From Azospirillum sp. (GTDB lineage Bacteria > Pseudomonadota > Alphaproteobacteria > Azospirillales > Azospirillaceae): a stretch of DNA of 64,000 nucleotides. The stretch covers positions 39,748-103,747 of the forward strand of contig WGNK01000053.1 in assembly GCA_016124535.1 (NCBI GenBank), in the 5' to 3' direction. Both the position numbers and the translations under genes were made by a program. Shown here piece after piece: positions 8,703-16,903 of the stretch (positions are counted from its first letter, which is position 1; each line of letters opens with the position of its first letter). Below the pieces are notes generated by a model. It ran no database searches. It had not been told where the DNA came from and was given only the letters and a program-made list of their open reading frames with translations.

Positions 8703-9701
8703 ATGGTGCCGCCACCGATGGGCGCACGAAAACGCATGGACATTCCAGCCTGGCAGGTTCCGACCAACCGATCCCCGACCCGCTCCCGCTGCTTGCGCGG
8801 ACGCGGATCGGGCGCCGTCGTGTCGGCGGTGTTGGTCAGCATTCTGGTCGCCGCCTGTTCCACTACCCCTGACCGGCCGCCGGTGATCCCCGGCGAACAC
8901 CAGGTGATCGCGGTACCGGGGCCAGTGTCGCCCGAGTTCAATGTCGTCAAGGCCGAGCCGCTGGGCTTGCCGGGCTCGCCGCAATTTGCCGTAATGGCAA
9001 CGGTGCCGGAGGCCGAGGCGTTCCAGATGCCGCAGCCCCTGGATCTGCCCGAGGTGCCGGTCTCGGCGCCGGCGCTGCGGCCGGCCGAGATTCCGACCGC
9101 ACCACCCTCGGCACCGCTGGCGATGCCGCCCGGCGTCACGCCGCCGCCGCCGGTTCAGCCGGTAGCGCCAGAGGAGAGCGCCCGCGCGGCGATCACCCCG
9201 CTGCCGCAACTCGGGCCGCCGCAACTCGGGCCGCCGCAACTCGCGCCGCCCCAGGCTTCGTCGCCAGCTTCGCCGCCGCAACAGCTGGCCGCGCTGGGAC
9301 CGCCGCCCGAGGTGCCGGCCACGCGTCCCGCGGCGCCGGTGATTCCGCCCGAGCAGGCCGAAGCGATCGCCCGCGCCGCCGCCGAACTGGCCGGCAGCAA
9401 ATTCCGTCTGCTCTACGGCGAGGCGGCAACCGCCCTGCCGGCGGACGCCAACGAGGTGCTGTCCAGGATCGCCGGTTTGATGGCGGTCTCGGAGAAGACC
9501 CGCCTGCAGTTGCAGTCCTTCGCCAGCGGCAGTGCGGACGACCCGGTCGAGGCCCGCCGGCTCTCGCTGGAGCGCGCCAATTCGGTCCGGCAGCACCTGG
9601 TCGATTTGGGTATCCGCCGCGGCCGGATCGACATTCGGGCGCTGGGCGCCACCGCCGCCGAAGGGCCGGCTGACCGGATCGATCTGGTACCGATCAACTG
9701 A
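8703..9701 (+). CDS. Proline-rich lipoprotein with a degenerate OmpA-like C-terminal domain
   Basis: A 332-residue predicted lipoprotein. A hydrophobic stretch ends in the lipobox LVAAC with the lipidated cysteine at position 52, so the true start may be the Met at 12 or later than the ATG used. A proline/alanine-rich linker (about 60-220) includes a tandem PQLGP repeat. The last 100 residues resemble the OmpA/MotB peptidoglycan-binding domain: ARRLSLERANSVRQHL matches the LSxxRA helix. The usual GHTD aspartate that binds diaminopimelate is missing (SFASGSAD in its place), so binding may be lost or altered. It leads a cluster with MotA-like and MotB-like genes, 44 bases upstream, and is probably their outer-membrane-side partner. 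Confidence 0.75.
   Translation: MVPPPMGARKRMDIPAWQVPTNRSPTRSRCLRGRGSGAVVSAVLVSILVAACSTTPDRPPVIPGEHQVIAVPGPVSPEFNVVKAEPLGLPGSPQFAVMATVPEAEAFQMPQPLDLPEVPVSAPALRPAEIPTAPPSAPLAMPPGVTPPPPVQPVAPEESARAAITPLPQLGPPQLGPPQLAPPQASSPASPPQQLAALGPPPEVPATRPAAPVIPPEQAEAIARAAAELAGSKFRLLYGEAATALPADANEVLSRIAGLMAVSEKTRLQLQSFASGSADDPVEARRLSLERANSVRQHLVDLGIRRGRIDIRALGATAAEGPADRIDLVPIN
9204..9248 (+). repeat. Three tandem 15-bp units encoding PQLGP/PQLAP
   Basis: Two exact copies of CCGCAACTCGGGCCG are followed by one copy with a single change (CTCGCG), all in frame in the proline-rich linker of the lipoprotein. The identity at DNA level suggests recent slippage expansion. Confidence 0.85.
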
Positions 9702-9745
9702 CGAGGGGGCCCGAACCCGCGGCCTCCAGGGATATCAAACCGCCG

Positions 9746-10909
9746 ATGACGCGCCCCCAGCGCTATCTCTCCCGCATGATCTTGTTCCTGCTCGTGGTCA
9801 GCGGGGTCTCGGTCGCGATCGCTCCGGCGTTGTGGGAAGCCTACGGCAACAACCCGGTACTCAATACCCTGATCCTGGGCGTGCTGGTGCTCGGCATCGT
9901 CTACATTTTCCGCCAGGTCCTGATGCTGCGCCGGGAGGTGCAGTGGCTGGAGCAGTTTCAGGCGGCCCAGGCGGCGCGCGTCCTGGCCAGTCATCGGCCG
10001 GTCGAGCCGGTGCTGCTGGCACCGATGGCCAATATGCTGGGTGACAAGAAGGGCCGGCTGACCCTGTCCGCCTTGTCGATGCGCTCGCTGCTTGACGGCA
10101 TCAGCGCCCGTCTCGACGAATCCCGCGAGCTGTCGCGCTATCTGATCGGCTTGCTGATCTTTCTTGGCCTGCTCGGCACCTTCTGGGGCCTGCTGCAGAC
10201 CGTCCATTCGGTCGGCGGCGTGATTGCCGGGCTGGCGATGGACGGCACCGGCGACGTCACCATGATGTTCGGCAATCTACAGCGCGGCTTGCAGGCGCCG
10301 CTCAACGGCATGGGCACCGCCTTCAGCTCGTCGCTGTTCGGGTTGGCCGGCTCGCTGGTGCTGGGTTTTCTGGAGTTGCAGGCCAGCCAGGCGCAAAACC
10401 GCTTCTTCATGGATGTCGAGGACTGGCTCTCCGGAGCGACCCGGCTGTCCGGCGGCGGCGGTTTCGGCGAGACCGAGGGCGGCTCGATCCCGGCCTATCT
10501 CCAGGCCCTGATGGAGCAAACCGCGGAGAACCTGGACGCTTTGCAGCATTCGACCGCCCAGGCCGAGGATAGCCGGCGCACCAGCAATGCCAATCTGATG
10601 GCATTGACCGAGAAGCTGAGCACCCTGACCGACCAGATGCGCGCCGAACAGGCGCTGATGATCAAGCTGGCGGAAAGCCTGATGGACCTGAAGCCGCTGA
10701 TCGGGCGTCTGTCCGAAGCCGCCGCGGTCGGTGGCTTTGGCATCGACGATGGCTCGCGCCAGCACCTCCGCAATCTCGACATCTACATGGCTCGCCTGGT
10801 CGAGGAAGTGTCGACTGGACGCACCCAGTCGGTTCAGGAAATCCGTAGCGACATCAAGCTGATCGCGCGCACCATCGCGGCGCTCGGCGAGGATGCCGAG
10901 CAACGTTGA
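9746..10909 (+). CDS. MotA/TolQ/ExbB-family proton-channel protein
   Basis: A 387-residue inner-membrane protein with four membrane segments near residues 11-29, 38-56, 133-152 and 188-210. The third and fourth carry the family pattern GLLGTFWGLL and GMGTAFSSSLFGLAGSL. This family uses the proton gradient to drive a periplasmic partner. After the last membrane segment a helical cytoplasmic tail of about 155 residues follows, longer than in ExbB or TolQ. The gene sits 21 bases before a MotB/OmpA-like gene, the expected partner. No exbD, tolR or flagellar gene is nearby, so the pair is neither Tol-Pal nor a classic flagellar stator. I leave the symbol blank. Confidence 0.82.
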   Translation: MTRPQRYLSRMILFLLVVSGVSVAIAPALWEAYGNNPVLNTLILGVLVLGIVYIFRQVLMLRREVQWLEQFQAAQAARVLASHRPVEPVLLAPMANMLGDKKGRLTLSALSMRSLLDGISARLDESRELSRYLIGLLIFLGLLGTFWGLLQTVHSVGGVIAGLAMDGTGDVTMMFGNLQRGLQAPLNGMGTAFSSSLFGLAGSLVLGFLELQASQAQNRFFMDVEDWLSGATRLSGGGGFGETEGGSIPAYLQALMEQTAENLDALQHSTAQAEDSRRTSNANLMALTEKLSTLTDQMRAEQALMIKLAESLMDLKPLIGRLSEAAAVGGFGIDDGSRQHLRNLDIYMARLVEEVSTGRTQSVQEIRSDIKLIARTIAALGEDAEQR

Positions 10910-10930
10910 GGGGGCGGGCAGGTCCCGAGC

Positions 10931-12841
10931 ATGAGTAGTCTCAGCCGCCGCGGCGCCCATCGCGCAATCAACGTCTGGCCCGGCTGGGTCGATGCGTTGT
11001 CGTCGCTGATCATGGTGATCATTTTTCTGCTGGTGGTCTTCGTGGTCGCCCAGTTCTACCTGGCCCATGCCCTGTCGGGGCGCGACCAGGCGCTGGTGCG
11101 GTTGAACCAGCGGATTTCCGAGCTGTCCAACCTGCTGCAGATCGAAAAACAGGCCAATGCCGATCTGCGGCTGAACGTCACCCAGTTGTCCGACCAGCTC
11201 CAGAGCTCGGCCGAGGCGCGCGAGACGCTGGGATCGGAACTCACCGCCAACCAGCAGGAGCGTGACAGCCTGGCGGGCCGGCTTGCCATCGTCACCGCCC
11301 ACGCCGACCGTAGCGCCGCGGAGCTGGCCCAAGTCAGCGGCCGGCTGGAAGACGCCTACAAGGTGGTGACAGCCGACCGGGAAGCGATTGAGCTGCGCTT
11401 GAAGGAGATTGCCAGCCTTGAGGCCGACCTCAAGGCGCTGAAGGAGGTTCGCGAGAAGCTGGAAGGCGACGTTGCGGCGCTGACCGCGCTTGGCCAGTCG
11501 CTGCGCGAACAGATCCAAAGCCTGGACAGTCAGTTGGTCGCGGCGTTCCTGGCGCGCGATACCCTGGAGAAGCAATTGAAGCTGGCCGATGATCAGCGCC
11601 AGCAGGGGCTGGCCCAGATCGCCGACCTCAAGGGCCAGCTCGACGAGGGTGCGGCCGAGCGCGCCAAGCTTGCCGAGCAGCTTCGCCTCAACGACGACCA
11701 GCGCAAGCGCCTGCTGGAGCAACTGGCCAATCTGAAGAGCCAGCGCGAGGCCGACAGCGCCGATCGGGCCAAGTTGTCTGATCAATTGCGGCTGACCGAT
11801 GACCAGCGTCGCCAGCTGCTCGAACAAATGAGTGCGCTGCGCAAGCAGGTGGAAACCGGCGAGGCCGACCGTGGCCGACTGGCCGAACAGTTCCGGATGT
11901 CGGAGGAACAACGTCGCGAGATGCTGGCCCAGATCAGCAGCTTGCGCGCCAGCCTGGAAACCAGCCAGGGCAAAGAGGCGGCGCTCGGCGAGGAACTGCG
12001 CCTGACCGCCGAGCAGCGCAAGCTGTTGCTCGATCAACTGGCCGGTTTGCGCGACCGCTCGCAGCAGCTGGAAGCGCAACTGGCCAGCGAGGCCGAGCGC
12101 ACGATGCTGCGGCAGAAGGAAATCGACAAGCGCGACATCCGGATCAAGGAGCTGCTGGAGATCGTCGAGCAGACCCGCGGCCAACTGGTCGGCGAGCAGG
12201 ACCTGACCGCGCGCGAGCGCTCCCAGGTCTCCCTACTGGGCGAGCAGATCGCCGCGTTGAAAGAGCAGCTGGCCCGCCTGGCGACCGCGCTGGAGTCGTC
12301 GGAACGCAAGAGCGTCGAGCAGAAAATTCAGATCGACGATCTGGGCAAGCGGCTCAATGTCGCCCTGGCGACCAAGGTCGAGGAACTGGCCAAATACCGC
12401 TCGGAATTTTTCGGCCGGCTGCGCGAGACGCTGGGCAGCCGCCAGGATATCCGGATCGTCGGCGACCGCTTCGTGTTCCAGTCCGAGGTGCTGTTTGGCA
12501 CCGCCTCGGCGACGCTTGAGGAAGCGGGCAAGGCGACCCTCGCCCGGACCGCCCGCACGCTGATCGATCTCGCGGCCAAGATGCCGTCCGGGGTCAACTG
12601 GATCCTGCGCGTCGATGGCCACACCGACCGCCGCGGCATCGCCAACTACCAGTTTCCCTCCAACTGGGAACTGTCGACCGCGCGCGCGATCTCGGTGGTC
12701 AAATTCCTGATCGAGCAGGGCATCCCCGCCGAACGGCTGGCCGCCACCGGTTTTGGCGAATTCCAGCCGCTGGACGCCGGCACCAGCGAGGAGGCCCTTG
12801 CACGCAACCGCCGGATCGAACTCAAATTCGACCAGCGCTAA
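10931..12841 (+). CDS. MotB-like protein with long repeat-containing coiled coil and OmpA-like peptidoglycan-binding domain
   Basis: A 636-residue protein with one membrane segment (about 22-44) preceded by Asp21 in WVDALSSLIMVI, the position of the proton-carrying aspartate in MotB. Residues about 50-480 are an almost uninterrupted coiled coil that includes five exact 35-residue repeats. The C-terminus (about 495-636) is an OmpA-type domain with VDGHTDRRG, STARAISVVKFL and ARNRRIELKF, which contains the residues that bind peptidoglycan. Family knowledge plus layout suggest an energised complex with the channel protein upstream, whose rod spans the periplasm. The unusually long rod sets it apart from MotB, TolR and ExbD. 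Its stop is 3 bases from the convergent rhomboid gene. Confidence 0.85.
   Translation: MSSLSRRGAHRAINVWPGWVDALSSLIMVIIFLLVVFVVAQFYLAHALSGRDQALVRLNQRISELSNLLQIEKQANADLRLNVTQLSDQLQSSAEARETLGSELTANQQERDSLAGRLAIVTAHADRSAAELAQVSGRLEDAYKVVTADREAIELRLKEIASLEADLKALKEVREKLEGDVAALTALGQSLREQIQSLDSQLVAAFLARDTLEKQLKLADDQRQQGLAQIADLKGQLDEGAAERAKLAEQLRLNDDQRKRLLEQLANLKSQREADSADRAKLSDQLRLTDDQRRQLLEQMSALRKQVETGEADRGRLAEQFRMSEEQRREMLAQISSLRASLETSQGKEAALGEELRLTAEQRKLLLDQLAGLRDRSQQLEAQLASEAERTMLRQKEIDKRDIRIKELLEIVEQTRGQLVGEQDLTARERSQVSLLGEQIAALKEQLARLATALESSERKSVEQKIQIDDLGKRLNVALATKVEELAKYRSEFFGRLRETLGSRQDIRIVGDRFVFQSEVLFGTASATLEEAGKATLARTARTLIDLAAKMPSGVNWILRVDGHTDRRGIANYQFPSNWELSTARAISVVKFLIEQGIPAERLAATGFGEFQPLDAGTSEEALARNRRIELKFDQR
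11582..12106 (+). repeat. Five consecutive 105-bp (35-codon) repeats in the coiled-coil rod
   Basis: Each unit starts with a leucine or methionine followed by x(D/E)(D/E)QR, as in LADDQR, LNDDQR, LTDDQR, MSEEQR and LTAEQR, spaced exactly 35 residues (five heptads) apart. The first four units end in (A/S/G)(E/D)(Q/E)(L/F)R. The fifth is degenerate at its end. The constant spacing points to tandem duplication of a coiled-coil module. Confidence 0.88.
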
Positions 12842-12844
12842 GGG

Positions 12845-13690
12845 CTACAGGGTCTGCCACAAGGCGGCGATCAGCCCGAAATAGAGCAGCGATTTGAATA
12901 GGATCACCGTCTTGCGGCGCAGGCTGGCGGCTACGCCGTCGCCGGCCGGGAAGAAATCGACCAGCAGCAGCCGCTGCAGCCGCGGAAACGGCTCGTCGGG
13001 ATAGGCGCTGGGCGGGTGGAACAGCGGCACCGTGGCGTGCTTGAACGGCACCGTCAGCAACAGGCCGGCGGCAAAGCCACCGAGATGAGCCCACCAGGCG
13101 ACGATGGTATAATCAGCCGACAGCGGCCGGAACACCATCATCAGATTGAACAGCACGTCGGCGAGCACCACCAGCGACGCCGGCAACAGCACCGGGATGC
13201 GGTAGAACAGCAGGCAGAGAATCTTGGCGTGGGGGTGGAGCAGCAGATAGGCGCCCATGACGCCGGAGATCGCGGCACTGGACCCGATCATCGGCGTGAG
13301 CGGGCTGCTCCCCAGGCATGCCTCGGCGACCGCACCGGCCAGTCCGGTCAGCAGATAGAACGCCAGGTAGCGGAAATGCCCCATGGCGTCTTCGACATTG
13401 CTGCCGAACACCCACAAAGCCACCATGTTGCCGAGCAGATGGAGCGGGTCGCCATGGAGGAACAAGTGGCTGAACAGAGTCGCCGGCACCGGCAGGCCGC
13501 CGGCCACCGCAGCCACCGTCCAGTCACCGAACAAGAGCGCCGGGACGAAGGCGTAGTCGTCGACGTGGAGCGCGCCCCTGGGCAGCACCGACAGCACGAA
13601 GGCGACCACGCAGACGGTGATCAGGCCCTGGTTGACGAAGGGTGCCCGGATGCGCAGCAGCGGATTGCCGCCGCCGAGAACGAAGCCCAT
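12845..13690 (-). CDS. Rhomboid-family intramembrane serine protease
   Basis: A 281-residue polytopic membrane protein. The catalytic serine lies in GSSAAISG (rhomboid pattern GxSx) and the catalytic histidine in AWWAHLGGFAAG on a later helix. FSHLFLHGDPLHLLGNM matches the conserved HxxxHxxxN helix of the family. Rhomboids cut substrates within the membrane. The ATG at 13690 follows GGGAGAGCAGG, better than the Met 11 codons upstream. It is divergent from the helicase gene and convergent with the MotB-like gene. Substrates are unknown; the C-terminal 80 residues beyond the core are variable. Confidence 0.9.
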   Translation of the reverse strand: MGFVLGGGNPLLRIRAPFVNQGLITVCVVAFVLSVLPRGALHVDDYAFVPALLFGDWTVAAVAGGLPVPATLFSHLFLHGDPLHLLGNMVALWVFGSNVEDAMGHFRYLAFYLLTGLAGAVAEACLGSSPLTPMIGSSAAISGVMGAYLLLHPHAKILCLLFYRIPVLLPASLVVLADVLFNLMMVFRPLSADYTIVAWWAHLGGFAAGLLLTVPFKHATVPLFHPPSAYPDEPFPRLQRLLLVDFFPAGDGVAASLRRKTVILFKSLLYFGLIAALWQTL

Positions 13691-13722
13691 CCTGCTCTCC
13701 CGATGCCCCAACCATTGACGCA

Positions 13723-16215
13723 ATGCACCATACTATAGTTTTCGGAATCGTGAACCAGAAGGTGGCTGCGACCGATTGTTTCCTGCCCGCCGCCTTTACC
13801 GGCTGGTTCGCGGCCAAGGGCTGGCGCCCCCATGCCCATCAGCTGGAGCTGCTGGCGGCCGCGGCAAGGGGGCAGCATGCCCTGCTGATCGCGCCGACCG
13901 GCGGCGGCAAGACACTGGCCGGTTTCCTGCCGAGCTTGATAGACCTCGCCGAGCGGCCCCGCGACGGTCTCCACACCCTCTATATCTCGCCGCTGAAGGC
14001 ACTTGCGGTCGATATTCAGCGCAATCTCGAAACCCCGATCGCCGAGCTGCGCCTGCCGATCCGCACCGAATCACGGACCGGCGACACGCCGCTGGCCAAA
14101 CGCGAGCGCCAGCGCCGGCGGCCGCCCCAAATGCTGACGACGACGCCGGAGAGCCTGGCGCTGCTGTTGTCCCATCCTGAGTCGACCGCCCTGTTCGGCG
14201 GACTGAGTCGGGTCGTGATCGACGAATTGCACGCCCTGGCCGGAACCAAGCGGGGCGATCTGCTGGCGCTGGGGCTGGCCCGGCTGGCCCGGCTGGCGCC
14301 GACGGCGCAACGGGTCGGGCTGTCGGCGACGGTGGCCGAGCCGCGCGCGCTGCAGGGCTGGCTGTCGCCCGAAGGACGCGCCGAGGCCGGGGACGTCGCT
14401 CTGGTGCTGGGTAGCGCCGGGGCCGCACCGCGGGTCGAAATTCTGGTCACCGCCGAGCACCTGCCATGGGCCGGCCATATGGCGGTTCATGCCCTGGCCG
14501 AAGTCTATGCCCGCATCCGCAGGCACCGCACGACGCTGGTCTTCGTCAATACCCGTGCCCAGGCCGAGATCGTGTTCCAGGAACTGTGGAAGCTCAACGC
14601 CGATACCCTGCCGATCGCACTCCACCACGGCAGCCTGGCGGTCGAACAGCGCCGGCGGGTCGAGGCGGCGATGGTGCGGGGGAGCTTGCGCGCCGTGGTT
14701 GCGACGTCGTCGCTGGATCTCGGCGTCGACTGGGCCGCGGTCGATCTGGTGGTTCAGGTCGGCGCGCCCAAGGGTGCCAGCCGGCTGGTCCAGCGCATCG
14801 GCCGCGCCAACCACCGTCTGGACGAGCCCAGCCAGGCGCTGCTGGTTCCGGCCAACCGCTTTGAAGTCCTGGAATGCCGTGCCGCTCTGGATGCGGTCGC
14901 CGCCCACGCGCTCGACGGCGACCCGCCGCGGCCGGGCGGTCTCGACGTGCTCGCGCAACATATCTTGGGCATGGCCTGCGCCGGCCCGTTCGACCAGGAT
15001 CAGCTGTATGACGAGGTGGTGCGGGCCGCACCTTATGGTGACCTGCCGCGCGACGATTTCGACGACGTGTTCGATTTCGTCGCGACCGGCGGCTATGCCC
15101 TGGGGTCCTACGAGCGGTTCCGCCGGCTCACCCGCGACGATAACGGCCGCTGGCGCGTCGCGGATCCGCGGATCGCCCGCCAATATCGCATGAATGTCGG
15201 AACCATCGTCCAGGAAGAGATGATCCGGGTCCGGCTCAACCGCGGCACGGTCCTGGGCGAGGTCGAGGAATATTTCATTCAAGGGCTGGTGCCCGGCGAC
15301 ACCTTCCTGTTCGCCGGACAATTGCTCAAATTCGTCGGATTGCGCGAGACCGAGGCGATCGCCGCCAAGGGCGGCGACGGTCTGCCCAAGATTCCGGCCT
15401 ATGCCGGCGGACGGCTGCCACTGACCACGCAACTGGCTGAGCGGGTGCGGGCGATGCTGGCCGATCCTGCCGCCTGGGACGGGCTGCCCGACGACGCCCG
15501 GGAATGGCTCTGCCTGCAGCGCTGGCGTTCCCTGCTGCCCAGCCGCGACGGTTTGCTGGTCGAGAGCTTTCCGCGCGGCAACAAGCACTTCATGGTCGCG
15601 TATTGCTTCGAGGGGCGCAACGCCCATCAGACCCTCGGCATGCTGCTGACCCGGCGGATGGAGCGGGCCGGGCTGGGGCCGCTCGGCTTCGTTGCCACCG
15701 ATTATGTGCTGGCGGTGTGGAGCCTGCGCCCGGCCGTCGACCTCGACCGCTTGTTCGATCAGGATATGCTGGGCGACGACCTCGAGGCCTGGATGGACGA
15801 ATCGAGCCTGCTCCGCCGGACCTTTCGCAATGTCGCGGTGATCGCCGGGCTGATCGATCGCAATCATCCGGGGCAGCGCAAGACCGGCCGCCAGGTGACC
15901 TTCAGCTCGGACCTGATCTACGACGTCTTGCGCAAACACGAGCCCGGTCACGTCCTGCTGCGCGCCACCCGCGCCGACGCCGCCCATGGCCTGACCGATG
16001 TCCGTCGCGTGGGCGACATGCTGGCGCGGATCAAGGGGCGGATCACCCATCAGGTGCTCGACCGCATTTCCCCGCTGGCGGTGCCGATTCTGCTCGAGAT
16101 CGGCCGCGTCCAGGTCTACGGCAGTGCGACCGACAGTCTGCTCGAGGAGGCCGCCGCGGAGCTGATCACCGAGGCGCTGCCCCAGGCGGCCGAACATGCC
16201 CGGCTCCCGCTCTAG
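13723..16215 (+). CDS. Lhr-type DEXH-box helicase (ligase-associated DNA damage response family)
   Basis: An 830-residue superfamily 2 helicase. Visible motifs are APTGGGKT (Walker A), VVIDELHALAGTKRGD (DEXH box with the Lhr signature), GLSATVAEP, and QRIGRANHR in the second RecA domain; an Lhr-core winged-helix and beta-barrel region follows. Members act as 3'-5' helicases in DNA repair and often sit beside an ATP-dependent DNA ligase, exonuclease and phosphoesterase. None of those partners is adjacent here. The start is uncertain: the ATG at 13723 gives the family length but has no good ribosome site, and in-frame GTG codons at 13750 and 13762 are alternatives. Confidence 0.9.
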   Translation: MHHTIVFGIVNQKVAATDCFLPAAFTGWFAAKGWRPHAHQLELLAAAARGQHALLIAPTGGGKTLAGFLPSLIDLAERPRDGLHTLYISPLKALAVDIQRNLETPIAELRLPIRTESRTGDTPLAKRERQRRRPPQMLTTTPESLALLLSHPESTALFGGLSRVVIDELHALAGTKRGDLLALGLARLARLAPTAQRVGLSATVAEPRALQGWLSPEGRAEAGDVALVLGSAGAAPRVEILVTAEHLPWAGHMAVHALAEVYARIRRHRTTLVFVNTRAQAEIVFQELWKLNADTLPIALHHGSLAVEQRRRVEAAMVRGSLRAVVATSSLDLGVDWAAVDLVVQVGAPKGASRLVQRIGRANHRLDEPSQALLVPANRFEVLECRAALDAVAAHALDGDPPRPGGLDVLAQHILGMACAGPFDQDQLYDEVVRAAPYGDLPRDDFDDVFDFVATGGYALGSYERFRRLTRDDNGRWRVADPRIARQYRMNVGTIVQEEMIRVRLNRGTVLGEVEEYFIQGLVPGDTFLFAGQLLKFVGLRETEAIAAKGGDGLPKIPAYAGGRLPLTTQLAERVRAMLADPAAWDGLPDDAREWLCLQRWRSLLPSRDGLLVESFPRGNKHFMVAYCFEGRNAHQTLGMLLTRRMERAGLGPLGFVATDYVLAVWSLRPAVDLDRLFDQDMLGDDLEAWMDESSLLRRTFRNVAVIAGLIDRNHPGQRKTGRQVTFSSDLIYDVLRKHEPGHVLLRATRADAAHGLTDVRRVGDMLARIKGRITHQVLDRISPLAVPILLEIGRVQVYGSATDSLLEEAAAELITEALPQAAEHARLPL

Positions 16216-16321
16216 ACCATCCTTCCCGGACCTTGCCAGCGTTTTGCGGGATGCTAGAGTGATCCGGCGGCCAGGGGGAACAAACCTGTGCCGATCGGGG
16301 ACCAAGAACCGGGAGGCATCG

Positions 16322-16690
16322 ATGAGACGCGCGTTGCATGTGGTGATTTTGGCATTCGCCTGGCAAGTCATGGCGCTGGGGGCGGCAGCGGCCCAGACTG
16401 CAACCTATGATCTGGTCGGCACCAATCCCGGCTCCAGCGCCGTCGGCTATCGGGGCACCGTGACCCTGACGGTCAAGGGCCAGGTGCTCACCGTCGTCTG
16501 GAAGATCGGCACTGACACCTCGGTCGGCACCGGGATTGCCAACGGCAATACTCTGGCGGTCGGCTATCCAGGCCCCAACGAGCCGGGCGTGGCACTTTAT
16601 ACCCGCAACCCGACCAGCGGCGTCGTCAACGGCTATTGGGTCCCCGGCGGCGGCACGGCGGTCGGCACCGAAACCTGGACGCCGAAATGA
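16322..16690 (+). CDS. Small secreted protein of unknown function
   Basis: A 122-residue protein with a signal peptide (about 1-24, cleavage near GAAAAQ). The mature part is short, rich in Gly, Thr and Val, and looks like a beta-strand fold (TYDLVGTNPGSSAVGYRGTV). Similar small periplasmic proteins occur in alphaproteobacteria without a known role. The ATG at 16322 follows a GGGAGG-like site (CCGGGAGGCATCG). It stands alone 106 bases after the helicase. Confidence 0.65.
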   Translation: MRRALHVVILAFAWQVMALGAAAAQTATYDLVGTNPGSSAVGYRGTVTLTVKGQVLTVVWKIGTDTSVGTGIANGNTLAVGYPGPNEPGVALYTRNPTSGVVNGYWVPGGGTAVGTETWTPK

Positions 16691-16903
16691 GCAAACCCGC
16701 CGCGCTATCGCCCCGCGGCGAGGCGTCCCGATAGAGCGCTGTCCTGACCAGATCAGCCCAGCGATGCCCACAGGAAAGCCACGGTCGCGGCGGCGCCGAA
16801 GCCGCTGCGGCCGGCATTTATCGGCGCGATCGCCATTCGGACCCCGGATCGGGCATGCGCGCTCCCGGCCGCGGCTGACCGCCGAGGCACCTCTCCAATC
16901 TGC

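Noticed and set aside
9746..12841. Zorya-type anti-phage system
   Set aside because: The MotA/MotB-like pair recalls ZorA/ZorB, but the long coiled coil is on the wrong partner and no zorC, zorD or zorE follows. The next genes are a rhomboid protease and a helicase of the Lhr family.
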